48,186 nt of DNA from Lachnospiraceae bacterium (GTDB lineage Bacteria > Bacillota > Clostridia > Lachnospirales > Lachnospiraceae), in NCBI GenBank assembly GCA_029063085.1, contig JAIDOW010000001.1, forward strand, positions 1 to 48,186, read 5' to 3'. The notes below the pieces were generated by a model, which made no database searches, was not told the DNA's origin, and saw only the letters and a program-made list of their open reading frames with translations. Of this stretch, positions 34,430 to 44,337 are shown in pieces; position 1 is the first letter of the stretch, and every line of letters begins with the position of its first letter. The position numbers were made by a program, and so were the translations under genes.

Positions 34430-34476
34430 GGGCTGTGTACACCAGTAATGTCTTACCGAGTGTCACAGCCCCTTTT
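34430..34476. terminator. Convergent bidirectional terminator
   Basis: GGGCTGTG (34430-34437) pairs with CACAGCCC (34464-34471), followed by CTTTT on the plus strand. On the minus strand CTTCTTTATTC follows. It lies between the plus-strand remnant and the minus-strand beta-helix gene and can serve both. Confidence 0.8.
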
Positions 34477-34505
34477 GGTATGGGTGAAAATGGAATTCCC
34501 TGATG

Positions 34506-35768
34506 TTATGAAACATAATAGATGCGGTAATAAGTATTGCCCCATGTATCTTTTCCATAAAATGTAATTTTCTGGTTACGCTTTATTTTGTTTTTCAGTT
34601 CAAGCGTATGCTCTTTTGATGATGCACCAAAATGATAGGTTTCTCCGTCCGTTTTAACATATCCTTTAATGCCAGGGCAGGTATATTGGAATTCCTGTTC
34701 TCCCACGGTATCTTTTGTAACAGTGAATTTTCTCTTTCTGCTTTTGATATCGCAGCTTTCAAGGATTAAATTACCGGATGTGTTATATTTTAATTTATTA
34801 TTTTTAATGCTCAGTTTTTTTGAATTTTTAATCATAATCCCATAGTAATAGTGATTAATGGTATTTTTTGAGATGGATACTTTATTTGTTCCCATCAGAA
34901 GAATTCCGGTCATGCATTTCCCCTGAGTGGAAGAAGAGCTTCGAGCTATCTTGTTATTGCGGATCGTGATGTTAGTTGAATAATGACCTTTTAATACATG
35001 ATGTGCTCCGATACCTCTCGGATAGTCTTTTATGGTATTATTTTCAATGAGGATATTAGTGCAGGCAGTTTTATCCAATTCAAATCCGGGAGTCCATTTT
35101 CCGGAGGAACGGTCTTTGTAACAAACATCTATTTGAATAGCTTCACTGGTAAAACGGTCAGAGTCATATCGGAAACCGTAAAAATTACAGTTTTTAACAG
35201 TACCGTTTTTTACGCCTGCAAATTCAACAGAGTGGGCACCATAGCAGTTTTTTATAGTAGCATTGGAAATGGTAACATTAGAGGAATGGCCTATGTAAAT
35301 CAGGTTGCTGGTTTGTTTTGCCTTTGAGATGTCGCCTCCGTCCCAGGTTCCTCCTGTTATCGTAATATTATGGGCTAAGGTATATCCGGGATAACCGGTG
35401 CTGACGTGGCTGGCATCAGAGGTCCGTAACATATTGTGTCCTAATCCATGATTGCTTCGCCGGATCGTAGCCTTGCTGTTTAATTGAAGCTTGGTATTTG
35501 ACTGGATATACAACGGTCTGGATATATAATATGTACCTGCCGGAAATTTAATGACAATAGTGTCGTTTTCTGTTGCTTCATCCAGCAGCTTTTGAATTGC
35601 TGAAGTATCATCTTTTCTGTCACTACCGTCGGCACCATAGTCTGTTACATTATAATAATAAGTCTTTGCAAAAACATTGATGGGCGAAAGAAGTGCGAGA
35701 ATAAATAAAATAAAAACCGGTAATAAGATGACAGGTTGCGGGTGAAAATATTTTGTAATGTCATTCAT
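34506..35768 (-). CDS. Secreted parallel beta-helix protein (pectate-lyase-superfamily type)
   Basis: The 420-residue product has a signal peptide (about 1-34, ending VFA). The pectate_lyase_3-type opening is YNVTDYGADGSDRKDDTSAIQ, and many short parallel beta-helix coils follow (repeats such as NITIRNNKI, NVTISNATI, GGTWDGGD). A small C-terminal module with TFYGKDTWGNTYYRIYY is shared with the next gene upstream. Such folds act on polysaccharides (lyases, hydrolases, epimerases) or serve as tail-spike binders; no clear catalytic triad is readable. It reads opposite to the surrounding glycan genes, has its own strong promoter, and AAGGAGGAAC precedes its ATG. Confidence 0.85.
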   Translation of the reverse strand: MNDITKYFHPQPVILLPVFILFILALLSPINVFAKTYYYNVTDYGADGSDRKDDTSAIQKLLDEATENDTIVIKFPAGTYYISRPLYIQSNTKLQLNSKATIRRSNHGLGHNMLRTSDASHVSTGYPGYTLAHNITITGGTWDGGDISKAKQTSNLIYIGHSSNVTISNATIKNCYGAHSVEFAGVKNGTVKNCNFYGFRYDSDRFTSEAIQIDVCYKDRSSGKWTPGFELDKTACTNILIENNTIKDYPRGIGAHHVLKGHYSTNITIRNNKIARSSSSTQGKCMTGILLMGTNKVSISKNTINHYYYGIMIKNSKKLSIKNNKLKYNTSGNLILESCDIKSRKRKFTVTKDTVGEQEFQYTCPGIKGYVKTDGETYHFGASSKEHTLELKNKIKRNQKITFYGKDTWGNTYYRIYYVS

Positions 35769-35825
35769 TTCTGTTCCTCCTTGGAATTGTTTTTACTTAT
35801 TCTTTCTATAAAAATTCACATAAAC

Positions 35826-35854
35826 ATTATAATACTAAAATCCGTATATGTAAA
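35826..35854 (-). promoter_or_regulatory. Promoter of the 420-aa beta-helix gene
   Basis: On the minus strand, -35 TTTACA (plus 35849-35854) and -10 TATAAT (plus 35826-35831) are 17 bp apart, about 55 bases before the start codon. Confidence 0.8.
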
Positions 35855-35903
35855 ATTTGTGTAAGAAAAATGAAGAAATGATATTATGAAATTGATATAT
35901 AAA

Positions 35904-35953
35904 ATGAAAAAGGGCATACCATTAAGAAAAAAATCTCTTAGAGTGGTTGCCCT
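35904..35953 (-). terminator. Terminator of the FIVAR/beta-helix gene
   Basis: Read on the minus strand, AGGGCAACCACT pairs with AATGGTATGCCCT across a T-rich loop, with small mismatches, then TTTTTC follows. It begins 15 bases after the end of the 697-aa gene and makes the two beta-helix genes separate transcripts. Confidence 0.8.
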
Positions 35954-35967
35954 AATTCACTAATATT

Positions 35968-38061
35968 TTATTTGCTCTTTTTCGGAGTATAGTAAATCCG
36001 ATAGAATTTGTTACCTTTGGCATCTTGTCCATAAAAGGTCATTTTCTGGTTCCGTTTAATCGTTTTTTTGAGCTTTGCAGTATGTGTGGAAGCGGCTTTT
36101 TTAAATCGGTATGTTTTCCCGGCAGTTTTTACGTATCCTTTTTTAATGGTAGGGCAGGTGTATTTAAGAGTTTTTGTCTTGTACTTATCCTGCGTGACCG
36201 TAAATTTTATGATTGCATCCTTAACACCGGTATTGCCGGAATAAATAATGTTAGCGTTACTGTTATATTTTAATTTATTATTTTTTAATGTGATACCGGA
36301 AGATCTTTTTACCCATATTCCGTAGGCATACCTATCAACAGTGTTGCTGCTGATAGTAATTTTTTTGGCCCCCATGATAAAGATACCGCTGGAGCACAGG
36401 CTCTGTGTGGATGCGGAACTGCGTTTGAATTTATTTTTGCTGATAGTGATGTTTTCGTATGGTCCGCTGTTAGCTCCGTTCTTATTTCTGCCGTCACTGT
36501 AAACATGGTGACAGCCAATACCCCGTGGATAATCTATAAAAGTATTATTGGAAAGGGTAATATTTTTGCAGGTAGTACCATCCATGGTATATCCAGGAGT
36601 CCATTCCGCACCGCTGGAGTCTTTATCGCATATATCCAGCTGGACAGCTTCTGCGGTAAAACGGTCAGGAGCATAGCGGAAGCCAGTAAAGGTACATTTT
36701 TTAATGGTTGAATTGATGACTCCGGCAAATTCCAGAGCATGGGTACCGTAGCAGTTTTTGATCGTAGTATTGCTGACGGTCACGTTTTGGCTGTGACCTA
36801 TGTAAATAAGGTTCTTTTCAACCGTTGTTTTGGAAATATCACCGCCATCCCAGGTTCCGCCGGTAATGGTAATATCATGTCCTAGTGTATAACCGTAATA
36901 GGGGGTAGTTTTATGGGCGGCATCAGTAACTTTTAACATATTAACACTTGTTTTGCTGCGGCGTATGGTAGAGGCAGAATCCATCTGTATCGTAGTATTG
37001 GACTGGATGCAAAGCGTACTTCCGATATAGTAAAGCCCTCCATAAACGGTTACGACAATCTTATGGTCTTCGCCGGCTTTGTCAAGTGCCGCCTGAATTG
37101 CGGTTTTATCACTGGTTTTATCATTTGGTACTGCACCGAAGGCTCTTATATCATAATAATAGGTATTTCCGCTGATCTTATATGGCTGTACATCTTTCTT
37201 AAGTCCCGCAACGGCTTTATCCAGTTTGGCTTTTTGGTCATTTACTTCCTCCTGAACTGCATCAATATTATTATATATGGTCTGAGCACTGGTAAGTGCA
37301 GTGGTTACTTTTTTGTAAGTGCTTTTGGTATAAAGCCATCCTTTGATATTCAGTGCAGCGTTGATACTCTGCTTTAGGCCTGTCTTATCTTTTGCACGGA
37401 ACTTCATGGATTCTATTATGGTTTTTAAGCTGTTTGCTGCATTGTCAACAGCAGTTTGATCACTGTTTTCATTTCCGTAAACTGCTTTTGCCAATGTCAG
37501 TGAGGCTGTCAGGGATTCATAAGAAGTCGTGACGTAGGAGTTTTTATCCTGTATCAGTAGTTCTGCCTGATCAATTAGTCCTTTTAGCAGACTTTTATCA
37601 ATGGTTATGATAAGCTGTAAGCTGCTGATTGCTTTTTTTAAGTTATCGGTAGCTTCTATAACAGAAGCTTCATCGGCCAAATCGGATTCATAGACGGTTT
37701 TTGCCGCAGTAAGGGCTTTTTCCAGTTCCTCATAAGATTCGGCTGTATAATCTTCTTTATTTAATGCGGATGCAATTTCAATTTGCTCTTTTAAAACGGT
37801 TTTATCCACGACATTTGTATCCGGATTATCATCTCCGTCTTCATTTTCTTTCGGGGGTTCTTCGGTAGATGGCGGATTCGAAGTTTCTGTATTGTCTGGT
37901 GTATCTGGTATTTCAGTATTCCCTGATGTGCCTGTATTGCTCGGTGGGACCAGATTTCCTGATGCAGGTGCCATTCCAGCTGCCTGTACAGGAGTTCCCA
38001 TTATCAGGGAGAAAATAAGAATTGGTATTAAAATGCGGCTGATTTCTTTATGTAGTCTCAT
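35968..38061 (-). CDS. Large secreted protein: three FIVAR repeats plus parallel beta-helix
   Basis: The 697-residue protein has a signal peptide (about 1-27), a Pro/Thr/Asp/Asn-rich linker (31-85), three FIVAR-type helical repeats (about 86-150, 152-220, 222-290) and a beta-helix domain from about 300. The beta-helix is clearly paralogous to the 420-aa neighbour: both share GGTWDGGDISK, IGHS.NVT, CYG.H..EFAGV and the end KRNQK.TFYG. FIVAR repeats occur in surface proteins of Gram-positives that bind host or glycan targets. No LPXTG motif is present, so release or non-covalent attachment is likely. GGAGG precedes the ATG. Confidence 0.88.
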   Translation of the reverse strand: MRLHKEISRILIPILIFSLIMGTPVQAAGMAPASGNLVPPSNTGTSGNTEIPDTPDNTETSNPPSTEEPPKENEDGDDNPDTNVVDKTVLKEQIEIASALNKEDYTAESYEELEKALTAAKTVYESDLADEASVIEATDNLKKAISSLQLIITIDKSLLKGLIDQAELLIQDKNSYVTTSYESLTASLTLAKAVYGNENSDQTAVDNAANSLKTIIESMKFRAKDKTGLKQSINAALNIKGWLYTKSTYKKVTTALTSAQTIYNNIDAVQEEVNDQKAKLDKAVAGLKKDVQPYKISGNTYYYDIRAFGAVPNDKTSDKTAIQAALDKAGEDHKIVVTVYGGLYYIGSTLCIQSNTTIQMDSASTIRRSKTSVNMLKVTDAAHKTTPYYGYTLGHDITITGGTWDGGDISKTTVEKNLIYIGHSQNVTVSNTTIKNCYGTHALEFAGVINSTIKKCTFTGFRYAPDRFTAEAVQLDICDKDSSGAEWTPGYTMDGTTCKNITLSNNTFIDYPRGIGCHHVYSDGRNKNGANSGPYENITISKNKFKRSSASTQSLCSSGIFIMGAKKITISSNTVDRYAYGIWVKRSSGITLKNNKLKYNSNANIIYSGNTGVKDAIIKFTVTQDKYKTKTLKYTCPTIKKGYVKTAGKTYRFKKAASTHTAKLKKTIKRNQKMTFYGQDAKGNKFYRIYYTPKKSK

Positions 38062-38108
38062 AAACTGCCTCCTTTTTCTGTTTGATATAATTGTGTAATG
38101 TTTTTTAC

Positions 38109-38185
38109 ATTATGTACATTAATTGTTTGCAAGGGCAGATACTAATCATGAGCATAAATGAACTTCATGATATAATGTACATAAT
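38109..38185. repeat. Perfect 13-bp inverted repeat in the divergent intergenic region
   Basis: ATTATGTACATTA (38109-38121) recurs as its exact complement TAATGTACATAAT (38173-38185), with 51 bases between; each arm holds the palindrome ATGTACAT. It lies between the minus-strand FIVAR protein and the plus-strand glycosyltransferase. It may be a pair of operator sites. The rest of the 38062-38425 gap holds the promoter at 38351 and no gene I can support. Confidence 0.55.
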
Positions 38186-38350
38186 TTCACTTGCCTGCAA
38201 GGCTGAATTTGTGTGCTTTATTGAATGTGCGAAGCAAATGATATTAAGATTATTTGTTAAAACAGCGTTTCTGGTAAAATATGCATGGAATACAAATATA
38301 GGAATAGTCTATAATTATTATGTGAAAACTTCAAGAAATTTTTTGTATTG

Positions 38351-38378
38351 TTGACATCAACACAAAATAAGTTATAAT
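38351..38378 (+). promoter_or_regulatory. Consensus sigma-A promoter
   Basis: TTGACA (38351-38356) and TATAAT (38373-38378), both perfect, are 16 bp apart. It starts the seven-gene run beginning with the GT2 at 38426. Confidence 0.9.
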
Positions 38379-38425
38379 GGCTTTTAGTAGAAATAAAGAA
38401 ATATTGTTTGTTACAGGAGGAGAAA

Positions 38426-39391
38426 ATGAAACTGATTATTCAGATACCGTGTCTCAATGAGGCAGAGACATTGGAAATTGCTTTGAATGACCTTCCAAAG
38501 AAGATGGAGGGAATTGATGAGATAGAGTATCTTATCATTAATGACGGTAGTACGGACAATACGGTGGAGGTCGCAAAGAATTGGGGAGTTCATCATGTTG
38601 TTACTTTTAAGAAAAATAAAGGCCTTGCAAAAGGGTTTATGGCCGGTCTTGACGCATGTCTTCGTGCCGGTGCGGATATTATTGTAAATACAGATGCGGA
38701 TAATCAGTATGTAGGTGAAGATATTGAAAAACTGGTACGTCCTATTTTGGATGGAAAGGCTGATATAGTAATAGGTGAGCGGCCGATTGATGACACAGAG
38801 CATTTTTCTCCGTTAAAAAAGAAATTACAGCATATCGGAAGCTGGACTGTAAGAGTGGCTTCCAGTTCCGAGATTCCGGATGCACCCAGTGGTTTTCGGG
38901 CATATTCCAGAGAAGCGGCAATGCGGATGAATGTGGTGAACCAGTATACGTATACGCTGGAAACAATCATTCAGGCAGGTCATGACAAGATTCCTATGGA
39001 ATCCGTGCCGATCAGAACCAATCCGGAATTGCGTAAATCAAGACTATTTCATAGTATGTTTGGTTATGTCAAGAAATCAATGGTGACGATAGTTCGTTCT
39101 TTTATGATGTATAAGCCATTAAAGTTTTTTGGAAGCATCGGTGCAATTCTGTTTTTGATCGGTTTGATTTTAGGTATCCGTTATCTTGTATTTTTCTTTA
39201 CGGGAGGAGCAATGGGACATGTTCAGTCTCTGATCTTGGCATCTACATTAATGATGTTAGGTTGCATGACGGGAATCATCGGATTACAGGCAGATATCAT
39301 TGCAGCAAACCGTAAGATTTTAGAAGATGTACAGTACCATGTACGCAAGATTGATTATGATATGAAAAAAGATGAGAAGCAGGCTGATTAA
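38426..39391 (+). CDS. Polyprenyl-phosphate GT2 glycosyltransferase (DPM1/GtrB-like)
   Basis: A dolichol-phosphate-mannose-synthase-like GT2. The catalytic part has IQIPCLNEAETLEIAL, YLIINDGSTDNT, NKGLAKGFMAGLD and the metal motif NTDADNQY (D90-A-D92). Two membrane spans near the C-terminus (about 231-258 and 267-290) anchor it. Such enzymes load a sugar onto undecaprenyl phosphate for use outside the membrane, so it may supply the GT-C-like protein at 46388, with GtrA (33499) helping transport. I chose ATG 38426 after AGGAGG; an in-frame TTG at 38408 lies upstream of that site. Confidence 0.92.
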   Translation: MKLIIQIPCLNEAETLEIALNDLPKKMEGIDEIEYLIINDGSTDNTVEVAKNWGVHHVVTFKKNKGLAKGFMAGLDACLRAGADIIVNTDADNQYVGEDIEKLVRPILDGKADIVIGERPIDDTEHFSPLKKKLQHIGSWTVRVASSSEIPDAPSGFRAYSREAAMRMNVVNQYTYTLETIIQAGHDKIPMESVPIRTNPELRKSRLFHSMFGYVKKSMVTIVRSFMMYKPLKFFGSIGAILFLIGLILGIRYLVFFFTGGAMGHVQSLILASTLMMLGCMTGIIGLQADIIAANRKILEDVQYHVRKIDYDMKKDEKQAD

Positions 39392-39445
39392 CAAAGCGTT
39401 TTTTCATGATCTTTGAGGATAAATGGAAGCGGTTAAGGAGAAGAT

Positions 39446-40402
39446 ATGAGTAAAGTTCAATTGTCAATTGTGATACCCCATTATAATACACCGGCTTCAC
39501 TGGAGAAACTGATCAATAGCATTCCGGAAGAAGATGAGATAGAAGCAGTCATAGTAGATGATAACAGTACTGTTGATTTATCCGGATGCAGGCAGTTTCT
39601 TGATCAGCGGAAGAACGTTCGCTTTTATAAAAATGATTCCGGTGTCAAAGGGGCCGGAGCAAGCAGGAATATTGCGTTACAGCATATACAGGGCGAATGG
39701 ATTTTATTTGCAGATGCAGATGATTTTTTTATTGAGGGGTTTTATGATCAAGTTACTCCTTATCTGAATACGGATTATGATATGGTCTACTTTGTACCAA
39801 CCAGTATGGATATAGAGACAGGAGAGACTTCATCCAGACATGTTATGTATATGGAATTAGTAGAAAAATATGCAAAAAATCCTTCGTTGAAGCATTTAAC
39901 GGAAATGAAGTACGGATTTTGTACACCTTGGTCAAAATTAATCCGTGCTTCTGTTTTGAAAGAACATAGTATTCAATTTGATCAGATTATGGTATCAAAT
40001 GATATTATGTGCATGACAAAATGTGCATTTTACAGCAGGAAAGTGGCGGCGTCCGGCCAGACAATTTACTGTGTTACACGTGGAGGGAAAACCCTTACAT
40101 CCATAAAGGATGAAAAACGTTTTGATACCAGAGTTGATGTATTGGTGCAACGGTATATGTTTTTAAAGAAAAATTTATCTGATAAAGAATTCCGTTATGC
40201 ACATATTGACCGGTTAGCACTTAGCAGGCTGGTGGATGTATGGATTGAACATTGGGGTCTTGCAAAGTTTTTTTCTGTTTTGAAACTTTACCACAGAAAC
40301 GGAATCCGATATTTTGATATAGGACTGCTTAATCCGGTAACTCTGTTTCGCAAAGCAAGGATTCAGATATCATGGTGGATGGATATTAAAAAGCATCGAT
40401 AG
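39446..40402 (+). CDS. GT2 family glycosyltransferase
   Basis: The 318-residue protein has the GT-A start [17 protein letters not shown], the VIVDDNST nucleotide site, [10 protein letters not shown] and the metal motif ADADDFF. Late aromatic-rich helices ([11 protein letters not shown]) may contact the membrane, but no full span is clear. The family is correct with confidence; the sugar and linkage are unknown. AAGGAG precedes ATG 39446, 54 bases after the previous gene. Confidence 0.9.
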   Translation: MSKVQLSIVIPHYNTPASLEKLINSIPEEDEIEAVIVDDNSTVDLSGCRQFLDQRKNVRFYKNDSGVKGAGASRNIALQHIQGEWILFADADDFFIEGFYDQVTPYLNTDYDMVYFVPTSMDIETGETSSRHVMYMELVEKYAKNPSLKHLTEMKYGFCTPWSKLIRASVLKEHSIQFDQIMVSNDIMCMTKCAFYSRKVAASGQTIYCVTRGGKTLTSIKDEKRFDTRVDVLVQRYMFLKKNLSDKEFRYAHIDRLALSRLVDVWIEHWGLAKFFSVLKLYHRNGIRYFDIGLLNPVTLFRKARIQISWWMDIKKHR

Positions 40403-40419
40403 GCAGATGGAGGTTTATT

Positions 40420-41721
40420 TTGAGTACAGTTGAAAATACAGTCAATCATAATTTGTGTATTTCCTGTGGAATCTGTAAAGCAGTTTGTCCCGTAAACTGT
40501 ATCCGATATGAGAAGGAAGAGGGATTGTGGGTTCCTGTAATTGATAAGGAAAAATGCATTCAATGTGGAAAATGTTATCAGATATGTCCCGGGAAGGGGT
40601 TTGATTATACGAAAAATATGCCGCAAACCTCCTCCTTTTGGTTTGGGGAATGTCGTGGTGTGTATATCGCATGGACGCTGGATGAAAAACGGAGGAAAAA
40701 TGCAGTAAGCGGCGGAGTGGTTACGGAGCTGGTATATAATCTTCTGGAAAGTGAAGAATATGATGCCGCATTTTTAGTGGGCACGCATCAATATCAGGAA
40801 GGACAGGCATATACGGAGCGTCATGTTAAGGGCGATAGTCTGGAAAGTTCACAGAAATCACGATATCTTCCGGTATCTCAGGAAAAGGCAGCAGCTTATA
40901 TTCTGTCACATCGTGAAGAGAGAGTGATTCTGGTGGGTACGGGCTGTTTTGTCCAGGGAATATTGAATGTCATTCATTCCTGCCATCTGAAAAGGGAGAA
41001 TTATTTTATAATTGGTTTGTTCTGTGACCGGACCATGTCTTGGGAAGTGATAGATTATTTTTCCGGACATCCGGCATTGAAAGGAGAGAAACTCTGTAAT
41101 CTATACTTCCGTACCAAAGACGCAGGAGGCTGGCCAGGAGGCGTTCAGTTGGAGACAGATTCGGGCAGGGTAATCAGACTTCCCAATACGGAACGTATGA
41201 AAGTAAAAGACTATTTTTATCCTGAACGATGTATGTACTGTCTGGACAAACTGAATATGTTTGCAGATATTTCGGTTGGGGACAATTATACCGGAAAACA
41301 TTCGGATGCATTGGGAAGCAGCAGCGTTATAGTGAGGACTGATAAGGGGATGCAGATTTGGGAGAAATATAAGTCTCATTTTGAATGCCGGAAATCAACA
41401 ACAGAATTGATAAAAAAGAGCCAGCATCTGGCAAGACGAAAGGAAAACTATCGATATGCAGGACTGAAGGAAAAAACTATCGGTCAGAAGATAAATGTAA
41501 CAGAGGGCATACTTGACAAATCGGGAATTCCTTTAAAAATAAAGCTGAAATATTGTTTCAGGCGGTTTAAGCTGTGGGCAGGCGGTAATTACAAAAAAGC
41601 ATCGTGGATATTGTCATTATGCCTGATTTTGGAAGATATGAAGCTGAAGCTTAAAAAAATGCTGGAAAGGAGTTTATATGTCTATAAAGGTACTGGTAAC
41701 AGGAGGAAATTGCAAAAATAA
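40420..41721 (+). CDS. F420-hydrogenase beta-subunit-like iron-sulfur oxidoreductase
   Basis: The 433-residue protein starts with two [4Fe-4S] ferredoxin motifs, [11 protein letters not shown] (C13, C16, C19, C23) and [11 protein letters not shown] (C46, C49, C52, C56). An FrhB-type domain follows, with [18 protein letters not shown] and [16 protein letters not shown]. In exopolysaccharide clusters this family often sits beside pyruvyltransferases and is thought to act on a sugar or its modification, not on F420. The start is TTG at 40420, nine bases after GGAGG; no ATG fits upstream. It overlaps the next gene by 44 bases, which implies tight coupling. Confidence 0.85.
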   Translation: MSTVENTVNHNLCISCGICKAVCPVNCIRYEKEEGLWVPVIDKEKCIQCGKCYQICPGKGFDYTKNMPQTSSFWFGECRGVYIAWTLDEKRRKNAVSGGVVTELVYNLLESEEYDAAFLVGTHQYQEGQAYTERHVKGDSLESSQKSRYLPVSQEKAAAYILSHREERVILVGTGCFVQGILNVIHSCHLKRENYFIIGLFCDRTMSWEVIDYFSGHPALKGEKLCNLYFRTKDAGGWPGGVQLETDSGRVIRLPNTERMKVKDYFYPERCMYCLDKLNMFADISVGDNYTGKHSDALGSSSVIVRTDKGMQIWEKYKSHFECRKSTTELIKKSQHLARRKENYRYAGLKEKTIGQKINVTEGILDKSGIPLKIKLKYCFRRFKLWAGGNYKKASWILSLCLILEDMKLKLKKMLERSLYVYKGTGNRRKLQK

Positions 41722-42916
41722 AGGTGCACAGTCTATGCTGTTTGTCACAATAGATGAGATTCGGAAACGGATTCCAGATTGTGAGGTTTATTTTGGGTGC
41801 AGCGTGGGAGATCCGAAACTTTCGGATGTGCATTTTAAGCAGATATGTTATTCCAGAGAGGCAAGATATATTGCACTGGGGAGACAGGTGGTTTTAAATA
41901 TTTTGATTGCTATTGCGAAGGCTGTGGTATATTTTCTGTTTGGCAAGCGTTCCAATCTTCTGAATTTTTTTGATGCGAAGCGTTATATCTCCTCTATGGA
42001 TTTGATCGTAGACGTAAGCGGCTTTGCATTGGGGGATAAGTGGTCAAGGCGTATTAACGAGAGTTTCTTAAATACGATCAGACTTGCAAAGCGGTATCAG
42101 ATTCCTATATTTATCATGCCGCAGTCCTTTGGTCCGTTTCAATATCCTTCAGAATTAGAAGACATAAAAGAACAAATAGCTGATTTGATGCCATATCCAC
42201 AGCGTATCTTCGCACGGGAAAAGGAAGGATATGAACTTTTGACAAAGGATTTCAGATTGACAAATGTTGTATACTCCAGTGATCTGGTATTACAAAATAC
42301 AGGGGTTGATACAGAGAATATATATAAAAAACCACCAGTTTTGTCCCTGCCGGAAATTACTACAGAGCATAATGTGGGGGTTATTCCGAACCGTCAATGT
42401 TTTGTACATGGAGAAAAAGAGACGATTTTAAAACGTTACCGCAGGATTATAGAACTGTTGTTAGAGCAGCATAAAGAAGTGTACCTGTTCCGGCATTCAT
42501 TCGAGGATTTGACATATTGCAGGCAGATTGCCGAAATGTTTGAAAATGAACCACATGTACATTTACTGCAAAATGATTTTTCCTGTTTTGAGTATGATGC
42601 ATTTGTGAGGAATTTTGAGTTTATCATATGTTCCAGATTTCATGGAATCGTGCATGCCTATAAAAATCATGTACCTGCCATTGCTCTTGGCTGGGCTGTC
42701 AAATACAGGGAGCTTACGGCATCTGTAGGGCAGGAGGAATATATATTTGATATTACGGATGAGAAATGCGAAGAGGAAGCTATGCTACAGGCGATTAAAA
42801 AGATGATCCGTAATTATGTGCAAGAGAGTGAAATAATAAAAAGTCATATTCAAAGCATTCAATCCGAAAACTGCTTTGAATGTATATCGGAATGGGTGAA
42901 GAATAATTATGAGTAG
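41678..42916 (+). CDS. Polysaccharide pyruvyltransferase family protein (CsaB/WcaK-like)
   Basis: The 412-residue protein is of the polysaccharide pyruvyltransferase family, which adds ketal-linked pyruvate from PEP to surface sugars. It shows [15 protein letters not shown] at the start, [19 protein letters not shown] and the C-terminal [10 protein letters not shown] with AIALGW. The acceptor is not known. Reading begins inside the previous gene, with GGAAAGGAG before ATG 41678, and ends eight bases inside the flippase gene. Pyruvate would add negative charge to the polymer, as alditol phosphate and sulfate would. Confidence 0.88.
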   Translation: MSIKVLVTGGNCKNKGAQSMLFVTIDEIRKRIPDCEVYFGCSVGDPKLSDVHFKQICYSREARYIALGRQVVLNILIAIAKAVVYFLFGKRSNLLNFFDAKRYISSMDLIVDVSGFALGDKWSRRINESFLNTIRLAKRYQIPIFIMPQSFGPFQYPSELEDIKEQIADLMPYPQRIFAREKEGYELLTKDFRLTNVVYSSDLVLQNTGVDTENIYKKPPVLSLPEITTEHNVGVIPNRQCFVHGEKETILKRYRRIIELLLEQHKEVYLFRHSFEDLTYCRQIAEMFENEPHVHLLQNDFSCFEYDAFVRNFEFIICSRFHGIVHAYKNHVPAIALGWAVKYRELTASVGQEEYIFDITDEKCEEEAMLQAIKKMIRNYVQESEIIKSHIQSIQSENCFECISEWVKNNYE

Positions 42917-44336
42917 AGAGACTGCCCTTGCTAAAAATACTTTTATAATGACCATTGGAACCGTACTGCCGAAAGTATCTTATCTGATTACCCTTCCGAT
43001 TGTCACTGCAAAGCTGACAAAAGCCGAATATGGAACCTATGATCTGATTACGACAATGGTTTCCTTGTTCTTACCGGTGGCATCGCTTCAGATACAGGCG
43101 GCAGCATTTCGTTTCCTGATCGACTGTAAGGATGATGAGAGAGAAAAAAACAGCATTATTACAAATGTGGTGCTGTTTGTAACGGTTACTTCATTGATTG
43201 CATTGGCAATTCTTTATTTTGCACTGTTTCAGTTATCTCCCATAAACCGGATTCTGATTTGTTCATATTTTTTTACGGATATATTATTGCGTACGCTTGT
43301 TCAGATTGTGCGAGGACTTTCTAACCCTATGTTATATTCCCTGTGTACTGCTGTACAGCCCATTGTAAATATGCTGCTGGTCGTGGTACTGGTATATTTT
43401 ATAGACGGGGGATTGGAAGGTGCACTGGTCGCTATGACGATAGCTACTATAGCTGCACTGGTGATTGTTCTGGTAAAAGGAGAAATATTTACAGCAATTG
43501 ATTTTAAGTTATTGTCAAAGGGTACCTTGAAGGAGCTGATCGGTTATGCGTGGCCGATGATTCCTAATTCGTTGTCTTTGTGGCTGCTGCGTTATTCGGA
43601 CAGACTGGTTTTGTTATCCTATATCGGGATTAATGCAAATGCGGTATATAGTGCCGCAAACCAGATTCCTTCTATATATTCTTTGGCAAACAGTGCATTT
43701 ACCCAGGCGTGGCAGGAAAATGCATCTATTACCCTGAAAGAGGAGGATGCTGCCCAGTATTACGGAAATATGTTTGACAATATTTTACGAATTTTATCTG
43801 GTATTCTTGCAATGCTGATTGCGGTAACGCCTGTTTTGTTTATGTTTCTGATACGGGGAAATTATAGTGAGGCATATTATCAGATGCCGATTCTTTTGAT
43901 GGCAATGTTTTTTTCTTCCCTTTCTTCTTTTCTGGGAGGTATTTACGTTGCCCATAAAAAAACAAAAAATGTAGGCATTACCACGGTGATCGCTGCTGTT
44001 CTGAATCTGCTGATTGATTTGGCATTGATAAACAGATGCAAAATTTATGCGGCTTCTGTTTCTACATTGGCAGCATATCTGTTTCTTTCTGTTTACCGGA
44101 TGGGAAATGTAAGGAAGTTCCAGAAGATTCAATATCATTATGACAATATTTGTGGCTGTGTAGCGGTTTTGGTGGGGATGTGTATTGTTTCATGGTTTAA
44201 TAACATTTATCTTAATATATTAAATTTTTTAATTGGAACCGTATTTGCACTGTATATGAACAGAGAACTGATCAGAAAAATCCTTGGAATGTTAAAAAGT
44301 AAAATGCGGAAAAAAGATGAAAGCAGCAGGGAGTAA
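42909..44336 (+). CDS. Wzx-type polysaccharide flippase (MOP superfamily)
   Basis: This 475-residue membrane protein has 12-14 predicted helices, starting with NTFIMTIGTVLPKVSYLITLPIV, and the MOP/Wzx pattern of paired helices with charged residues between. LLRYSDRLVLLSYIG and SLANSAFTQAWQ are typical Wzx blocks. It would carry undecaprenyl-linked repeat units to the outer face of the membrane. The start overlaps the pyruvyltransferase stop, so assembly, decoration and export are translationally linked. A Wzy polymerase was not clearly identified; the unassigned protein at 46388 is not an obvious match. Confidence 0.9.
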   Translation: MSRETALAKNTFIMTIGTVLPKVSYLITLPIVTAKLTKAEYGTYDLITTMVSLFLPVASLQIQAAAFRFLIDCKDDEREKNSIITNVVLFVTVTSLIALAILYFALFQLSPINRILICSYFFTDILLRTLVQIVRGLSNPMLYSLCTAVQPIVNMLLVVVLVYFIDGGLEGALVAMTIATIAALVIVLVKGEIFTAIDFKLLSKGTLKELIGYAWPMIPNSLSLWLLRYSDRLVLLSYIGINANAVYSAANQIPSIYSLANSAFTQAWQENASITLKEEDAAQYYGNMFDNILRILSGILAMLIAVTPVLFMFLIRGNYSEAYYQMPILLMAMFFSSLSSFLGGIYVAHKKTKNVGITTVIAAVLNLLIDLALINRCKIYAASVSTLAAYLFLSVYRMGNVRKFQKIQYHYDNICGCVAVLVGMCIVSWFNNIYLNILNFLIGTVFALYMNRELIRKILGMLKSKMRKKDESSRE

Positions 44337-44337
44337 A

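Noticed and set aside
38091-38354. 87-codon plus-strand ORF between the FIVAR gene and the GT2
   Set aside because: No ribosome site, biased Cys/Ile/Tyr composition, and it overlaps the inverted repeats and the promoter at 38351.
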